NCBI RefSeq assembly: GCF_022814865.1
Contig: NZ_JAKVRD010000003.1
Location: 156,001 to 220,000, forward strand
Direction: 5' to 3'
Origin: Shimia aestuarii
GTDB taxonomy: Bacteria; Pseudomonadota; Alphaproteobacteria; Rhodobacterales; Rhodobacteraceae
Length of the DNA stretch: 64,000 nucleotides
A program made the translations under genes and the position numbers. The notes below the pieces were generated by a model. That model saw only the letters and a list, made by a program, of their open reading frames with translations. It was not told where the DNA came from and did no database searches. Position 1 is the stretch's first letter. Each line of letters starts with the position of its first letter. Positions 45,506 through 53,378 of this stretch are shown here, piece after piece.

Positions 45506-46440
45506 GGCTGCACACTCTGGCGCCAGTGCTCAAATACTTCAGCGCTGGTCTTCTCTGGCACATAGCCGAACTCGCGCTTCAGCGCATCATTGGCGAGCAC
45601 CGGGCGATATTGCAGGAACCGAACCTGTTCCGGCCCATAGCGGCTCAGCCCCAAAGGCTTCGCCACGGCGAGCGCCGCCTTCAGAAGCCCCGCAGGCAGG
45701 CGCACCACCGGCTTGTCGAGCGCACGGGCCAAATCGGACATCCCCATCGCACCGTCCCCTGCGACGTTAAAGATCCCGGCTGGTCCGCTGGTCGCTGCAC
45801 GAAAGAGAATCCGCGCAAGGTCGCGCGTCCAGATAAACACAAACGGGCTTTCGCTCCCCTTGAGCGCAAGGAGGCGCGGCTTTTTGAAAAGCGCCGTGAT
45901 CTGGTTTTCTGTCCCCTGCCCGAGAACCGTCCCGACGCGCAGCACCACCTGTTCGAGCTGTGGCGCTTCTTGCCGCGCGCGTTCAAGGATCTCCTCCACA
46001 AGACGCTTGTGATGACTATAGGCAAAGGCCTCGTTGCCGCGCAACGGGTCCCCCTCGCGCAGCGGCACCGGGTTGTCCGCATGATAGCCATAGGCCGCAC
46101 CCGACGAGGTCACGACAAAGCGTCGCGTCCCCGCGGCGATCGCCGCCGCGAGAACCTTCTCGGTCCCCTCGACATCGACGGCATAGGCAAAGGCCCGATC
46201 CGCCCCCTTGGGAGGCGTGACGATCGACGCCAGATGCACAACGACCTCTGGCCGTTCTTCGGCCAAGACCCGCGCGGCATCCTCTTTGGTCACGTCAAGC
46301 GGCACAAACCGCGCATTCTCGGGCATATGCTCCGGCGCAAAAAGCCCCGTCGCGATCACCTCGTGATCCGTGCCGTCCAACTCGCGCAGGAAGGCCTGCC
46401 CGACCAAACCGGCAGCCCCGGTAATCAGAATCTTGCTCAT
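45502..46440 (-). CDS. NAD-dependent epimerase/dehydratase-like protein (extended SDR)
   Basis: A 312-residue extended SDR. ILITGAAGLVGQAFLREL gives the Rossmann GxxGxxG (6-12). A YSHHK motif in the AFAYSHHKRLVEEIL helix takes the place of YxxxK (Tyr-Ser-His-His-Lys). Start ATG 46440. It is third of four genes in the leftward operon. It resembles oxidoreductase-type extended SDRs more than sugar epimerases; cofactor NAD or NADP is not certain. Confidence 0.85.
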   Translation of the reverse strand: MSKILITGAAGLVGQAFLRELDGTDHEVIATGLFAPEHMPENARFVPLDVTKEDAARVLAEERPEVVVHLASIVTPPKGADRAFAYAVDVEGTEKVLAAAIAAGTRRFVVTSSGAAYGYHADNPVPLREGDPLRGNEAFAYSHHKRLVEEILERARQEAPQLEQVVLRVGTVLGQGTENQITALFKKPRLLALKGSESPFVFIWTRDLARILFRAATSGPAGIFNVAGDGAMGMSDLARALDKPVVRLPAGLLKAALAVAKPLGLSRYGPEQVRFLQYRPVLANDALKREFGYVPEKTSAEVFEHWRQSVQP

Positions 46441-47339
46441 TGGGCCGCCTCGCGCCTCGAGAGCATGTAGGCAAGCCCCATACCCGACAAGATATGCCAG
46501 ATACCCCAAAACGCCGCGACAACCGCCATGCCGCCAAGCCCGTGGAAAAACCCAAAGATCAACACAAGGCCGAGGCCCGAGTTCTGAATCCCTGTCTCGA
46601 TGGTGACTGCGCGGCGGTTGAAAGGCGACAGCCCCGCAAGCGTCGCTGTGACAAAGCCCCCTGAAAGCGCCAGCGCATTGTGCAGCAAGACAAGCCCCGC
46701 CACGAGACCGGCATAAAGCAGGAAGTAGTTCCAGTTCGCCGCCAATGCGAGCACGACAAAGGCGATGAAGATCCCCATCGACACCCATTGCAGCGGCGTG
46801 CGCAAGCGCGCGGTGATATTCGGACGCGCCATGTTGAGCCAGATACCAAGGATCAACGGCAGCACGAGCATGAATCCCACCGTGATAGCAACAGAGATCG
46901 GATCGACCGATGTGGCGCGCAAGATCTCGCGTGTCGGTTCATATAGGCTGCCCCAAAAGGCGATGTTGAACGGCGTGAGAAAGATCGCTCCCACCGTTGC
47001 AAAGGCTGTCATCGACACCGAAAGCGCCGCGTTGCCGCCCGCCCGATGGGTGATGAAATTCGAGATATTGCCGCCCGGACAGGCCGCCACGAGGATCAGG
47101 CCAAGCGCGATCGAGGGCTGCGGATTGGTCAACAGGACAAGCCCGAATGTCAGCACCGGCAAGACCACGAATTGCGAGAACAGCCCCGCGATCAGCGGTT
47201 TGGGGGCATGGGCCAACCGTTTGAAATCTTCGGGCTTGAGATCAATGGCGATTGAAAACATCACCACGGCAAGGATCCCGTTCAGAAGTTGCAGGGATCC
47301 GGGGCTGAAATTCAGCATCACGTCATCAACAGGGGTCAT
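46437..47339 (-). CDS. BASS-family (bile acid:sodium symporter-like) transporter
   Basis: A 300-residue membrane protein with about nine or ten helices. The family segment LVAACPGGNISNFITHRAGG (near residue 85) is a BASS/SBF signature, and the later TGIQNSGLGL segment is the second. ATG 47339 overlaps the FMO stop by 4 bp. BASS carriers move steroid conjugates, pantoate, pyruvate and related organic acids with Na+. It probably imports the compound handled by the neighbouring monooxygenase. Confidence 0.9.
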   Translation of the reverse strand: MTPVDDVMLNFSPGSLQLLNGILAVVMFSIAIDLKPEDFKRLAHAPKPLIAGLFSQFVVLPVLTFGLVLLTNPQPSIALGLILVAACPGGNISNFITHRAGGNAALSVSMTAFATVGAIFLTPFNIAFWGSLYEPTREILRATSVDPISVAITVGFMLVLPLILGIWLNMARPNITARLRTPLQWVSMGIFIAFVVLALAANWNYFLLYAGLVAGLVLLHNALALSGGFVTATLAGLSPFNRRAVTIETGIQNSGLGLVLIFGFFHGLGGMAVVAAFWGIWHILSGMGLAYMLSRREAAQ

Positions 47340-48655
47340 GCGCGCGCTCCTTTCTGAAGGCGTTTGATCCATTTCGTGACGGCGCCGCGATAGGTCGCCT
47401 TATCCACGTAATACGCCATTCGGGCCAAATCGAGGTAGTCCATTCCGCCCGTCGCCCTGTCATAGCCCTTGGCTTTCTCTGCCTTAAGCTCTTTCGCCGC
47501 CGCCGTGCCATCGCGCAGACCGGCCACATACCGCGCCACCATCTCGGCCTGTTCATGCCGTCCCTGCCAGCCGAGGCCCGTCGCCTCGATCATACCAAGC
47601 ACAAAGAGATCGTCGCGCTCGGGATGCATCGCGTTGAGGTAAAGATGCGGCGCATCGCCTTGCCAGTTCAGCAGTGAATCCTCGATGAACGGGTAATGCA
47701 GCTTGTAGCCCGTTGCCGCGAGGATCATGTCATAGTCTTCCTGCGTGCCATCGGTGAAATGGACCGTCTTACCCTCAAGCCGCGCGATATTGGGCTGCAC
47801 CCGCAGATCGCCATGCCCGGCATGATAGAGGACGAGTGAATTCACCACCGGATGACTTTCGTAGAGCTTGTAGTCTGGCTTGGGAAAACCGTATTTCTCG
47901 GGCCGCCCCACGAACCATTTGAGCAGAAAGCCATCCACCTTCCGCTTAAGCCACATCGGCAGGTTGATCGCCCCGCCAAGCGTATCGGCCGGCTTGCCAA
48001 AGACGTATTTCGGCACAAAATAATAGCCACGCCGCATGGAAAGATCGGTGCGCTTGGCGTGGTGGATCGCGTCCACCGCGATATCACAGCCCGAATTCCC
48101 CGCCCCCACGACAAGCACGCGCTTGCCATCGAATTGCGACGGATAGCGATAGTCGCAGGCATGGATCAACTCGCCGTCGAACGTGCCTTCAAAACGCGGC
48201 ATGTTGGGCTCGGACAAGGTGCCATTTGCGATCATCACCCCGGCATAGACCGCCTCATGCTCGCCCTCGCCATCACGCCAGGTCACACGCCAGCCTTCGC
48301 CACTGCCTCCAAGCGGGGCAAGCGATGTCACCTCAGCATTGAAATGGTAATGCTCCCTCAGTCCGAAGTGATCTGCAAAACGGCGGAAGTAGCCTTTGAG
48401 ATCATGGTGGCTCGGATATTCGGCCACATCCTCATCCATCGGGAAGTCTTCGAACTCCGTCATGTGCTTTGAGGAAATCAGGTGGGCGCTTTCGTACATG
48501 GTCGAACGCGGGGCGTCGATATCCCACAATCCGCCGACATCCGAATGCAGTTCGAACCCATCGAACCCGACGCCCTGCTCCTTGAGAACCTTGGCCGCTG
48601 CAAGCCCCATCGGCCCCGCCCCGATCAGGGCGAATTTCTCGCGCGTTTCCAACAT
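47336..48655 (-). CDS. Flavin-containing monooxygenase-like protein
   Basis: A 439-residue class B flavoprotein monooxygenase. FAD site ALIGAGPMGLAAAKVL near residue 9, FMO/BVMO-type fingerprint FDGELIHACDY (F-x-G-x3-H-x3-Y) near 160, and NADPH site VLVVGAGNSGCDIAVDA. The first gene of the operon, divergent from the TetR gene across 75 bp that contains an operator-like palindrome. It may N- or S-oxygenate, or carry out Baeyer-Villiger oxidation; the substrate is unknown. Confidence 0.9.
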   Translation of the reverse strand: MLETREKFALIGAGPMGLAAAKVLKEQGVGFDGFELHSDVGGLWDIDAPRSTMYESAHLISSKHMTEFEDFPMDEDVAEYPSHHDLKGYFRRFADHFGLREHYHFNAEVTSLAPLGGSGEGWRVTWRDGEGEHEAVYAGVMIANGTLSEPNMPRFEGTFDGELIHACDYRYPSQFDGKRVLVVGAGNSGCDIAVDAIHHAKRTDLSMRRGYYFVPKYVFGKPADTLGGAINLPMWLKRKVDGFLLKWFVGRPEKYGFPKPDYKLYESHPVVNSLVLYHAGHGDLRVQPNIARLEGKTVHFTDGTQEDYDMILAATGYKLHYPFIEDSLLNWQGDAPHLYLNAMHPERDDLFVLGMIEATGLGWQGRHEQAEMVARYVAGLRDGTAAAKELKAEKAKGYDRATGGMDYLDLARMAYYVDKATYRGAVTKWIKRLQKGARA

Positions 48656-48696
48656 GCACCCTCCCCTGTGCTATTGTTGTGTTAATGATATTAGAT

Positions 48697-48714
48697 TGAA
48701 CACTCGTTCAATAT
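48697..48714. promoter_or_regulatory. TetR operator candidate, 18-bp dyad
   Basis: ATTGAAC-ACTC-GTTCAAT has perfect 7-bp arms and lies midway in the 75-bp gap between the divergent monooxygenase and TetR genes, in position to repress both. The size and symmetry suit a TetR dimer. Confidence 0.75.
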
Positions 48715-48730
48715 AAGGCAAGATGTTTTT

Positions 48731-49405
48731 ATGAAGATGAAGATTCCTCAGGAAAAACAACGGCAAAGAGCGCCGTCCAAACGTGCCCTCGAAACCCGCG
48801 CGGCGATTCTGAACGCCGCCGAACGGCTTTTTGCGGCACGGGGATTCGACGGCACCTCCATCCGTGATATCGGCAAAGAAGCCGGGGTACAGACAAGTCT
48901 GGTGAACCATCATGGCGGCACCAAGGAAGAGCTTTTTGCACGGATCGTCGCGCGCCGGGCCGATGAGCTTTCCATCGCCCGCCTAAGCGCGCTGGCGGCC
49001 CATAACCACGCAGGCGCCCCGACACTCGAAGGGGTGCTGACAGCTTTCTTTGGCCCCTATCTCGAAAAAGCCGAAGCCGCCGAACCGCAATGGCGCGCCT
49101 ATGCCCGACTGGTGGCTATTGTCTCGGCCGATCCGCAATGGAAAGACCTGACCGAGCGCTGTTTCGACCCCACCGCGCGCCGCTTTATCGACGCCATCGC
49201 CTCGCTCTTTCCGAATGCACGACGCGATGATATCGCCGCCGGTTTTGTCTATTCGGTCTCGGCCATGCTGGCCCTTGCCACGTCCCGCTGGCGCGTCCGC
49301 GCCCTAAGCGACGCCCCACAGGACATGACAAGCCACCTTGATGAACTGGTGCGTTTCTGCGCCGCCGGGATCACCGCCGCCGCAACACCCCCGGATCCGG
49401 CCTGA
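48731..49405 (+). CDS. TetR-family regulator
   Basis: A 224-residue TetR protein. The DNA-binding segment is residues about 18-66 (ILNAAERLFAARGFDGTSIR then IGKEAGVQTSLVNHHGGTKE); the rest is the helical ligand-binding domain. The usual YYYF-like contact region reads LVNHHGG. Divergent from the FMO-BASS-SDR operon with a dyad between them, so it most likely represses that operon and itself. It ends 5 bp before the next convergent stop. Confidence 0.92.
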   Translation: MKMKIPQEKQRQRAPSKRALETRAAILNAAERLFAARGFDGTSIRDIGKEAGVQTSLVNHHGGTKEELFARIVARRADELSIARLSALAAHNHAGAPTLEGVLTAFFGPYLEKAEAAEPQWRAYARLVAIVSADPQWKDLTERCFDPTARRFIDAIASLFPNARRDDIAAGFVYSVSAMLALATSRWRVRALSDAPQDMTSHLDELVRFCAAGITAAATPPDPA

Positions 49406-49410
49406 CGCCA

Positions 49411-49863
49411 TCAGGGGATGAGCACCGCCTTGCGCTCGAAGACGGCCTCAGCCGTGCCAAGATCGTCGTAAAGCAGTTCGACCTCGACCGTCTCGATCGA
49501 CCCAAGCGGATAGTTGAGGTAGATGACTGCGTCTTCGGGAATGGCCGCAGGTGACGGCCCTTCCGCATCACAAGGCGGCAAGTCAAACACCATGCTTTCG
49601 CCGCCGTTCAACGCGAACCGCACCTCGTGCAATCCACAGCGCCACGACAAGAGATGTGTGAAGTAGAGCAGGTCGAGCCCGTTATACTCTCGTACCGCGA
49701 TCCAGTTCGCACGGGTCGCCTCGAGGATCGGTCGCACCTCCGTCGCAGTCAGAAACTTCCCCGTCGGACTTTGGTCTTCCTTGGCATAGTTCTCATCGGC
49801 CAACGCCATCCCTGCCACCCCGGCAACCACTGCGAGCAATCCGGCCCTTAGATAGTTTGACAT
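49411..49863 (-). CDS. Exported hypothetical protein
   Basis: A 150-residue protein not recognised by name. The first 22 residues are a signal peptide (AGLLAVVAGVAGMALA); the mature part has two Cys (RCGLHEVRF and LPPCDAEG) about 25 residues apart that may form a disulphide, and a beta-rich C-terminal half (IYLNYPLGSIETVEVELLYD). GGGAGGGAG precedes ATG 49863. Single gene between TetR and a GT-like gene. Confidence 0.8.
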   Translation of the reverse strand: MSNYLRAGLLAVVAGVAGMALADENYAKEDQSPTGKFLTATEVRPILEATRANWIAVREYNGLDLLYFTHLLSWRCGLHEVRFALNGGESMVFDLPPCDAEGPSPAAIPEDAVIYLNYPLGSIETVEVELLYDDLGTAEAVFERKAVLIP

Positions 49864-49983
49864 TCGCTCCCTCCCTTCGATTTTGCAGCACCGCAACAGG
49901 TCGTCCCCGCAATCCCGGGTGGAACACATGGATTTCGCCGTTATAGTTGCGGCATATGAGTATCGTGCAGGGCAGCAGTCAAA

Positions 49984-50988
49984 ATGGCAAGAAAAGCGTC
50001 GAAGCGGCCAGACTTCAATATCGTCATCGTCGGTCAATCGGGCCGCCTGCAATACGAAGCGGTTCTCTTCGCCGCCTCCCTGCGCGCCAATTCGCCGGAT
50101 TTCTCAGGACGCCTCTTCGTCGCCGAACCCCAGCCAGGGCCAAGCTGGGATAGCGATCCGCGCATCCACTCTGAGCCGGTGCGCAGCGCCCTAGAGGAAC
50201 TCGGCGCCGAGATCATCCCCTGCGAGAGCACGCATTTCGGCGGCGCCTACCCCTATGGCAACAAGATCGAGGCGCTTCTCGCCCTACCCGAGGGTGAGCC
50301 GTTCGTATTCTTCGACACCGACACGCTTGTCACGGGCGATCTGATGTCCGTCCCCTTCGATTTCGACCGCCCCTGTGCCTCGCGCAAGGTCGAAGGCACG
50401 TGGCCCACCATTGAACTCTACGGCCCCGGCTACACGCAAATCTGGAAATCGCTCTACGACAAGTTCGGCCTCGATTTCGAAACCTCGCTCGACCTCTCCT
50501 GGCCTGACGAATACTGGCGGCGCTATCTCTATTTCAATGCCGGGTTCTTCTACTACAAATGCCCCAAGCTCTTTGGCGAACGCTTCCTCGACTACGCCAA
50601 CGAAATCCACTGGAACGCACCGCCCGAATTGATCTGCCAGCCGCTGGACCCATGGCTTGACCAAGTCGCCCTGCCGCTTGTGATCCATTCCTTCGGCGGC
50701 GGCCGCGATGCATTGCCCGAGGGCTATCTCGACGGGGATGTGACCTGCCATTACCGCATCCTGCCGCTCGCCTATGCGCGCGAATCTGATGCCGTGATCA
50801 AGACCCTCGAAGACGTTGCCGCCCCCAATAAGATCAAGAAAGTGCTCAAGGAATATGACCCGATGAAGCGCATGATCTACCAAGGCCGCGGCCAGAAGGT
50901 CCGCGCGCTCTTTGATCGCGACAACCTGCCCCGCAAGGAACAGGCGATCCGCAACAAGATCAAGCGCAACGGCTTCTGGATGCGCTAA
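49984..50988 (+). CDS. Glycosyltransferase-like protein with DTD motif
   Basis: A 334-residue soluble protein with a nucleotide-diphospho-sugar-transferase look: an N-terminal IVIVGQSGRLQYEAVLFAAS, a FFDTDTLVTGDL acidic motif near residue 100 and FNAGFFYYKCPKLFGER near 180. The arrangement recalls GT8-type enzymes. The C-terminal 50 residues are strongly basic. No signal peptide. It stands alone between two intergenic gaps; role unknown, possibly a lineage-specific family. Confidence 0.72.
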   Translation: MARKASKRPDFNIVIVGQSGRLQYEAVLFAASLRANSPDFSGRLFVAEPQPGPSWDSDPRIHSEPVRSALEELGAEIIPCESTHFGGAYPYGNKIEALLALPEGEPFVFFDTDTLVTGDLMSVPFDFDRPCASRKVEGTWPTIELYGPGYTQIWKSLYDKFGLDFETSLDLSWPDEYWRRYLYFNAGFFYYKCPKLFGERFLDYANEIHWNAPPELICQPLDPWLDQVALPLVIHSFGGGRDALPEGYLDGDVTCHYRILPLAYARESDAVIKTLEDVAAPNKIKKVLKEYDPMKRMIYQGRGQKVRALFDRDNLPRKEQAIRNKIKRNGFWMR

Positions 50989-51108
50989 ACGCTCGTTCCG
51001 TCTTTCTTCCTGAAACCAAACCATTTTCCCTGATCGCCAAAGCGCCGTTGCACCGCGCTATGACTCTGCCTAATGATTGCGGCGACATATTTTGCAGGAG
51101 GAAACCCC

Positions 51109-52401
51109 ATGTCTGACGCCCCCGCATTCGGCTTTGATACACTTCAGATCCACGCCGGCGCCCGCCCCGATCCCGCGACCGGTGCCCGCAACACGCCGAT
51201 CTATCAGACCACGGCCTATGTCTTCCGCGACGCTGAACACGCCGCCGCGCTCTTTAACCTTCAGGAAGTGGGCTATATCTATTCGCGCCTGACCAACCCG
51301 ACCGTCGCCGTTCTTCAGGAACGTGTCGCGACGCTTGAGGGCGGTGTGGGCGCGGTCTGCTGTTCCTCCGGTCACGCAGCCCAGATCATGGCCCTGTTCC
51401 CGCTCATGGCGCCGGGTCGCAATGTCGTGGTCTCGACCCGTCTCTACGGTGGCTCCATCACCCAGTTCAGCCAGACCATCAAACGCTTCGGCTGGTCGGC
51501 GAAATTCGTCGATTTCGACGACACCGCCGCCATTGAGGCCGCCATTGATGACGACACCCGTGCGGTATTCTGCGAATCCGTCGCCAACCCCGGTGGCGTG
51601 GTGACCGACCTCGACGCCGTGGCCGCCGTCGCCGACAAGGCCGGCCTGCCGCTTATCGTCGACAACACCTCTGCCACCCCTTACCTCTGCCGTCCGATCG
51701 AACATGGCGCAACGCTGGTCGTCCACTCCATGACCAAGTACCTGACCGGCAACGGCTCCGTGACCGGCGGTGTCGTCGTCGACAGTGGCGAGTTCGACTG
51801 GTCCGCCTCGGACAAGTTCCCGTCGCTCTCCGAACCCGAACCCGCCTACCACGGCCTCAAGTTCCACGAGACCTTCGGCCCCCTCGCCTTTACCTTCCAC
51901 GGCATCGCCATCGGTCTGCGTGACCTCGGCATGACCCTGAACCCGCAGGCAGCGCACTATACGCTGATGGGTATCGAGACTCTCTCGCTACGCATGGACA
52001 AGCATACGCAGAACGCCGAGAAAGTCGCGGCATGGCTCGAAACCAACCCGCATGTCGACGGTGTGACCTATGCGGGCCTGCCTTCGTCGCCTTATCACGA
52101 GCGCGCCAAACGCATCTGTCCCAAAGGGAGCGGCGGTCTCTTCACCGTGGCGCTCAAAGGCGGCTATGACGCCTGCGTCAAGTTCGTCGATAGCCTCGAG
52201 CTGTTCAGCCACGTCGCCAACCTCGGCGACACCCGCAGCCTGGTGATCCACTCTGCTTCGACCACCCACCGTCAGCTCACCCCCGAGCAGCAGGACGCCG
52301 CAGGCGCGAGCGCGAATGTGGTGCGGATCTCCATCGGCATCGAGGACGCGGACGACCTGATCGCCGATCTCGAACAGGCGCTGGCCAAGGCCCACGCCTA
52401 A
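51109..52401 (+). CDS. metY: O-acetylhomoserine sulfhydrylase (aminocarboxypropyltransferase)
   Basis: PLP enzyme that makes homocysteine from O-acetylhomoserine and sulfide. Fold-type I Cys/Met metabolism family; FDTLQIHAGARPDP near the start, SRLTNPTVAVLQERVATLEGG, and the PLP-lysine segment HSMTKYLTGNGSVTGG near residue 205. Length 430 is typical of MetY and greater than MetZ/MetB (about 390-400). GGAGG precedes ATG 51109. The 50989-51108 leader was checked for a SAM-II riboswitch without a convincing match. Confidence 0.95.
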   Translation: MSDAPAFGFDTLQIHAGARPDPATGARNTPIYQTTAYVFRDAEHAAALFNLQEVGYIYSRLTNPTVAVLQERVATLEGGVGAVCCSSGHAAQIMALFPLMAPGRNVVVSTRLYGGSITQFSQTIKRFGWSAKFVDFDDTAAIEAAIDDDTRAVFCESVANPGGVVTDLDAVAAVADKAGLPLIVDNTSATPYLCRPIEHGATLVVHSMTKYLTGNGSVTGGVVVDSGEFDWSASDKFPSLSEPEPAYHGLKFHETFGPLAFTFHGIAIGLRDLGMTLNPQAAHYTLMGIETLSLRMDKHTQNAEKVAAWLETNPHVDGVTYAGLPSSPYHERAKRICPKGSGGLFTVALKGGYDACVKFVDSLELFSHVANLGDTRSLVIHSASTTHRQLTPEQQDAAGASANVVRISIGIEDADDLIADLEQALAKAHA

Positions 52402-52418
52402 TAGCCCCACAAGACAGG

Positions 52419-52450
52419 AAAGGCCGCGCTCAAGACAGCGCGGCCTTTCT
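52419..52450 (+). terminator. Rho-independent terminator after metY
   Basis: AAAGGCCGCGCT and AGCGCGGCCTTT form a perfect 12-bp stem around CAAGAC, 18 bp after the stop, followed by a T-rich stretch. Confidence 0.93.
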
Positions 52451-52516
52451 CTTTTCCTATTGTCGCGAACTCCGGGGAGACTTGCCCCCGGCACAGCGTC
52501 AGAAGGGGGCGTGCCC

Positions 52517-53212
52517 CTACTCCTCCCCGCCTTCGATCGCGAACACCATCGACACCAGCGCACGGGTTTCCATCTCCCCGGCAGCGACGGGCATGCCACC
52601 GTCCGAGACCATCTCGGCCCGCGCCATCATCATCGGGCGTGGCGTCGCGGCACCGGTCTCCGATAGGCTTAGCACCGGACCGAGCGTGACGCCCGCCGCT
52701 TCCGCATAAAGCGCCGCCCGTGCTTTGGCATCGGCCACTGCCGCGCGTCGCGCCGCCTCGTGGAGCGGGGCCGTATCCTGCACCGCGAATTGCAACCCAC
52801 CAAAGCCATTGGCGCCATCCGCGACCACCTTGTCAAAAATCCCGCGCATCATCCCAAGATCGCGCAACCGCACCGTCACCCGGGTCTCGGCCCGGTAACC
52901 GCGAATTTCCGGTGCCTCGTTCGGCGCCCGGTCCCGGCTCCAAAGCGGATTGAGCGACAAAGCGCTGGTCTGCATGTCCCGCGACGCGATCTCGAAGGCC
53001 TCAAGCCGCTCAAATACCGCCTGCGCACGTTTCGCCACCGTATCGAGCGCCTCTGTCGCCGTCGCCGCCTCCTCGCTGACCTCAAGCGTCAGAACTGCCA
53101 TATCCGGCACTGCCGTGACCACACCCTCGCCTGTCACACTGATCGTGCGCGGGTCTGCCTGTGCGGCGCTCGTGAGGCCCAAAACCCAAAAAACCATTAC
53201 CAACAAACGCAT
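52517..53212 (-). CDS. Exported SIMPL-domain (DUF541) protein
   Basis: A 231-residue periplasmic or lipid-free exported protein. The signal peptide is MRLLVMVFWVLGLTSAAQA. The mature part starts PRTISVTGEGVVTAVPDMA, the SIMPL-domain hallmark, and continues with the DAKARAALYAEAAGVTLG segment. SIMPL proteins form barrel- or channel-like oligomers; function is poorly defined. AAGGAGAT precedes ATG 53212. Convergent with metY, divergent from the large membrane protein gene. Confidence 0.9.
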   Translation of the reverse strand: MRLLVMVFWVLGLTSAAQADPRTISVTGEGVVTAVPDMAVLTLEVSEEAATATEALDTVAKRAQAVFERLEAFEIASRDMQTSALSLNPLWSRDRAPNEAPEIRGYRAETRVTVRLRDLGMMRGIFDKVVADGANGFGGLQFAVQDTAPLHEAARRAAVADAKARAALYAEAAGVTLGPVLSLSETGAATPRPMMMARAEMVSDGGMPVAAGEMETRALVSMVFAIEGGEE

Positions 53213-53378
53213 ATCGACATCTCCTTTTGTCTGTCCCGGCGACACTGCGCTTTTGGCCGGGGTGTGTCAAAACCTACGGGGGTGCCTGTTTTCCTTCCCT
53301 TCGGCGAATCCCTGCTATAAAATCCTGCGCACGGAGCTGAGACTCCACAAGCCATGACGTGGGTGCTAGAGCCGCCAT

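Noticed and set aside
45526-46470. 314-residue plus-strand frame opposite the epimerase-like gene
   Set aside because: Arg/His-rich shadow; real gene is on the minus strand with a GxxGxxG motif.
50989-51108. Possible SAM-II riboswitch before metY
   Set aside because: Some GCGC pairing is present, but the SAM-II pseudoknot pattern could not be matched by eye; a covariance-model search would decide.
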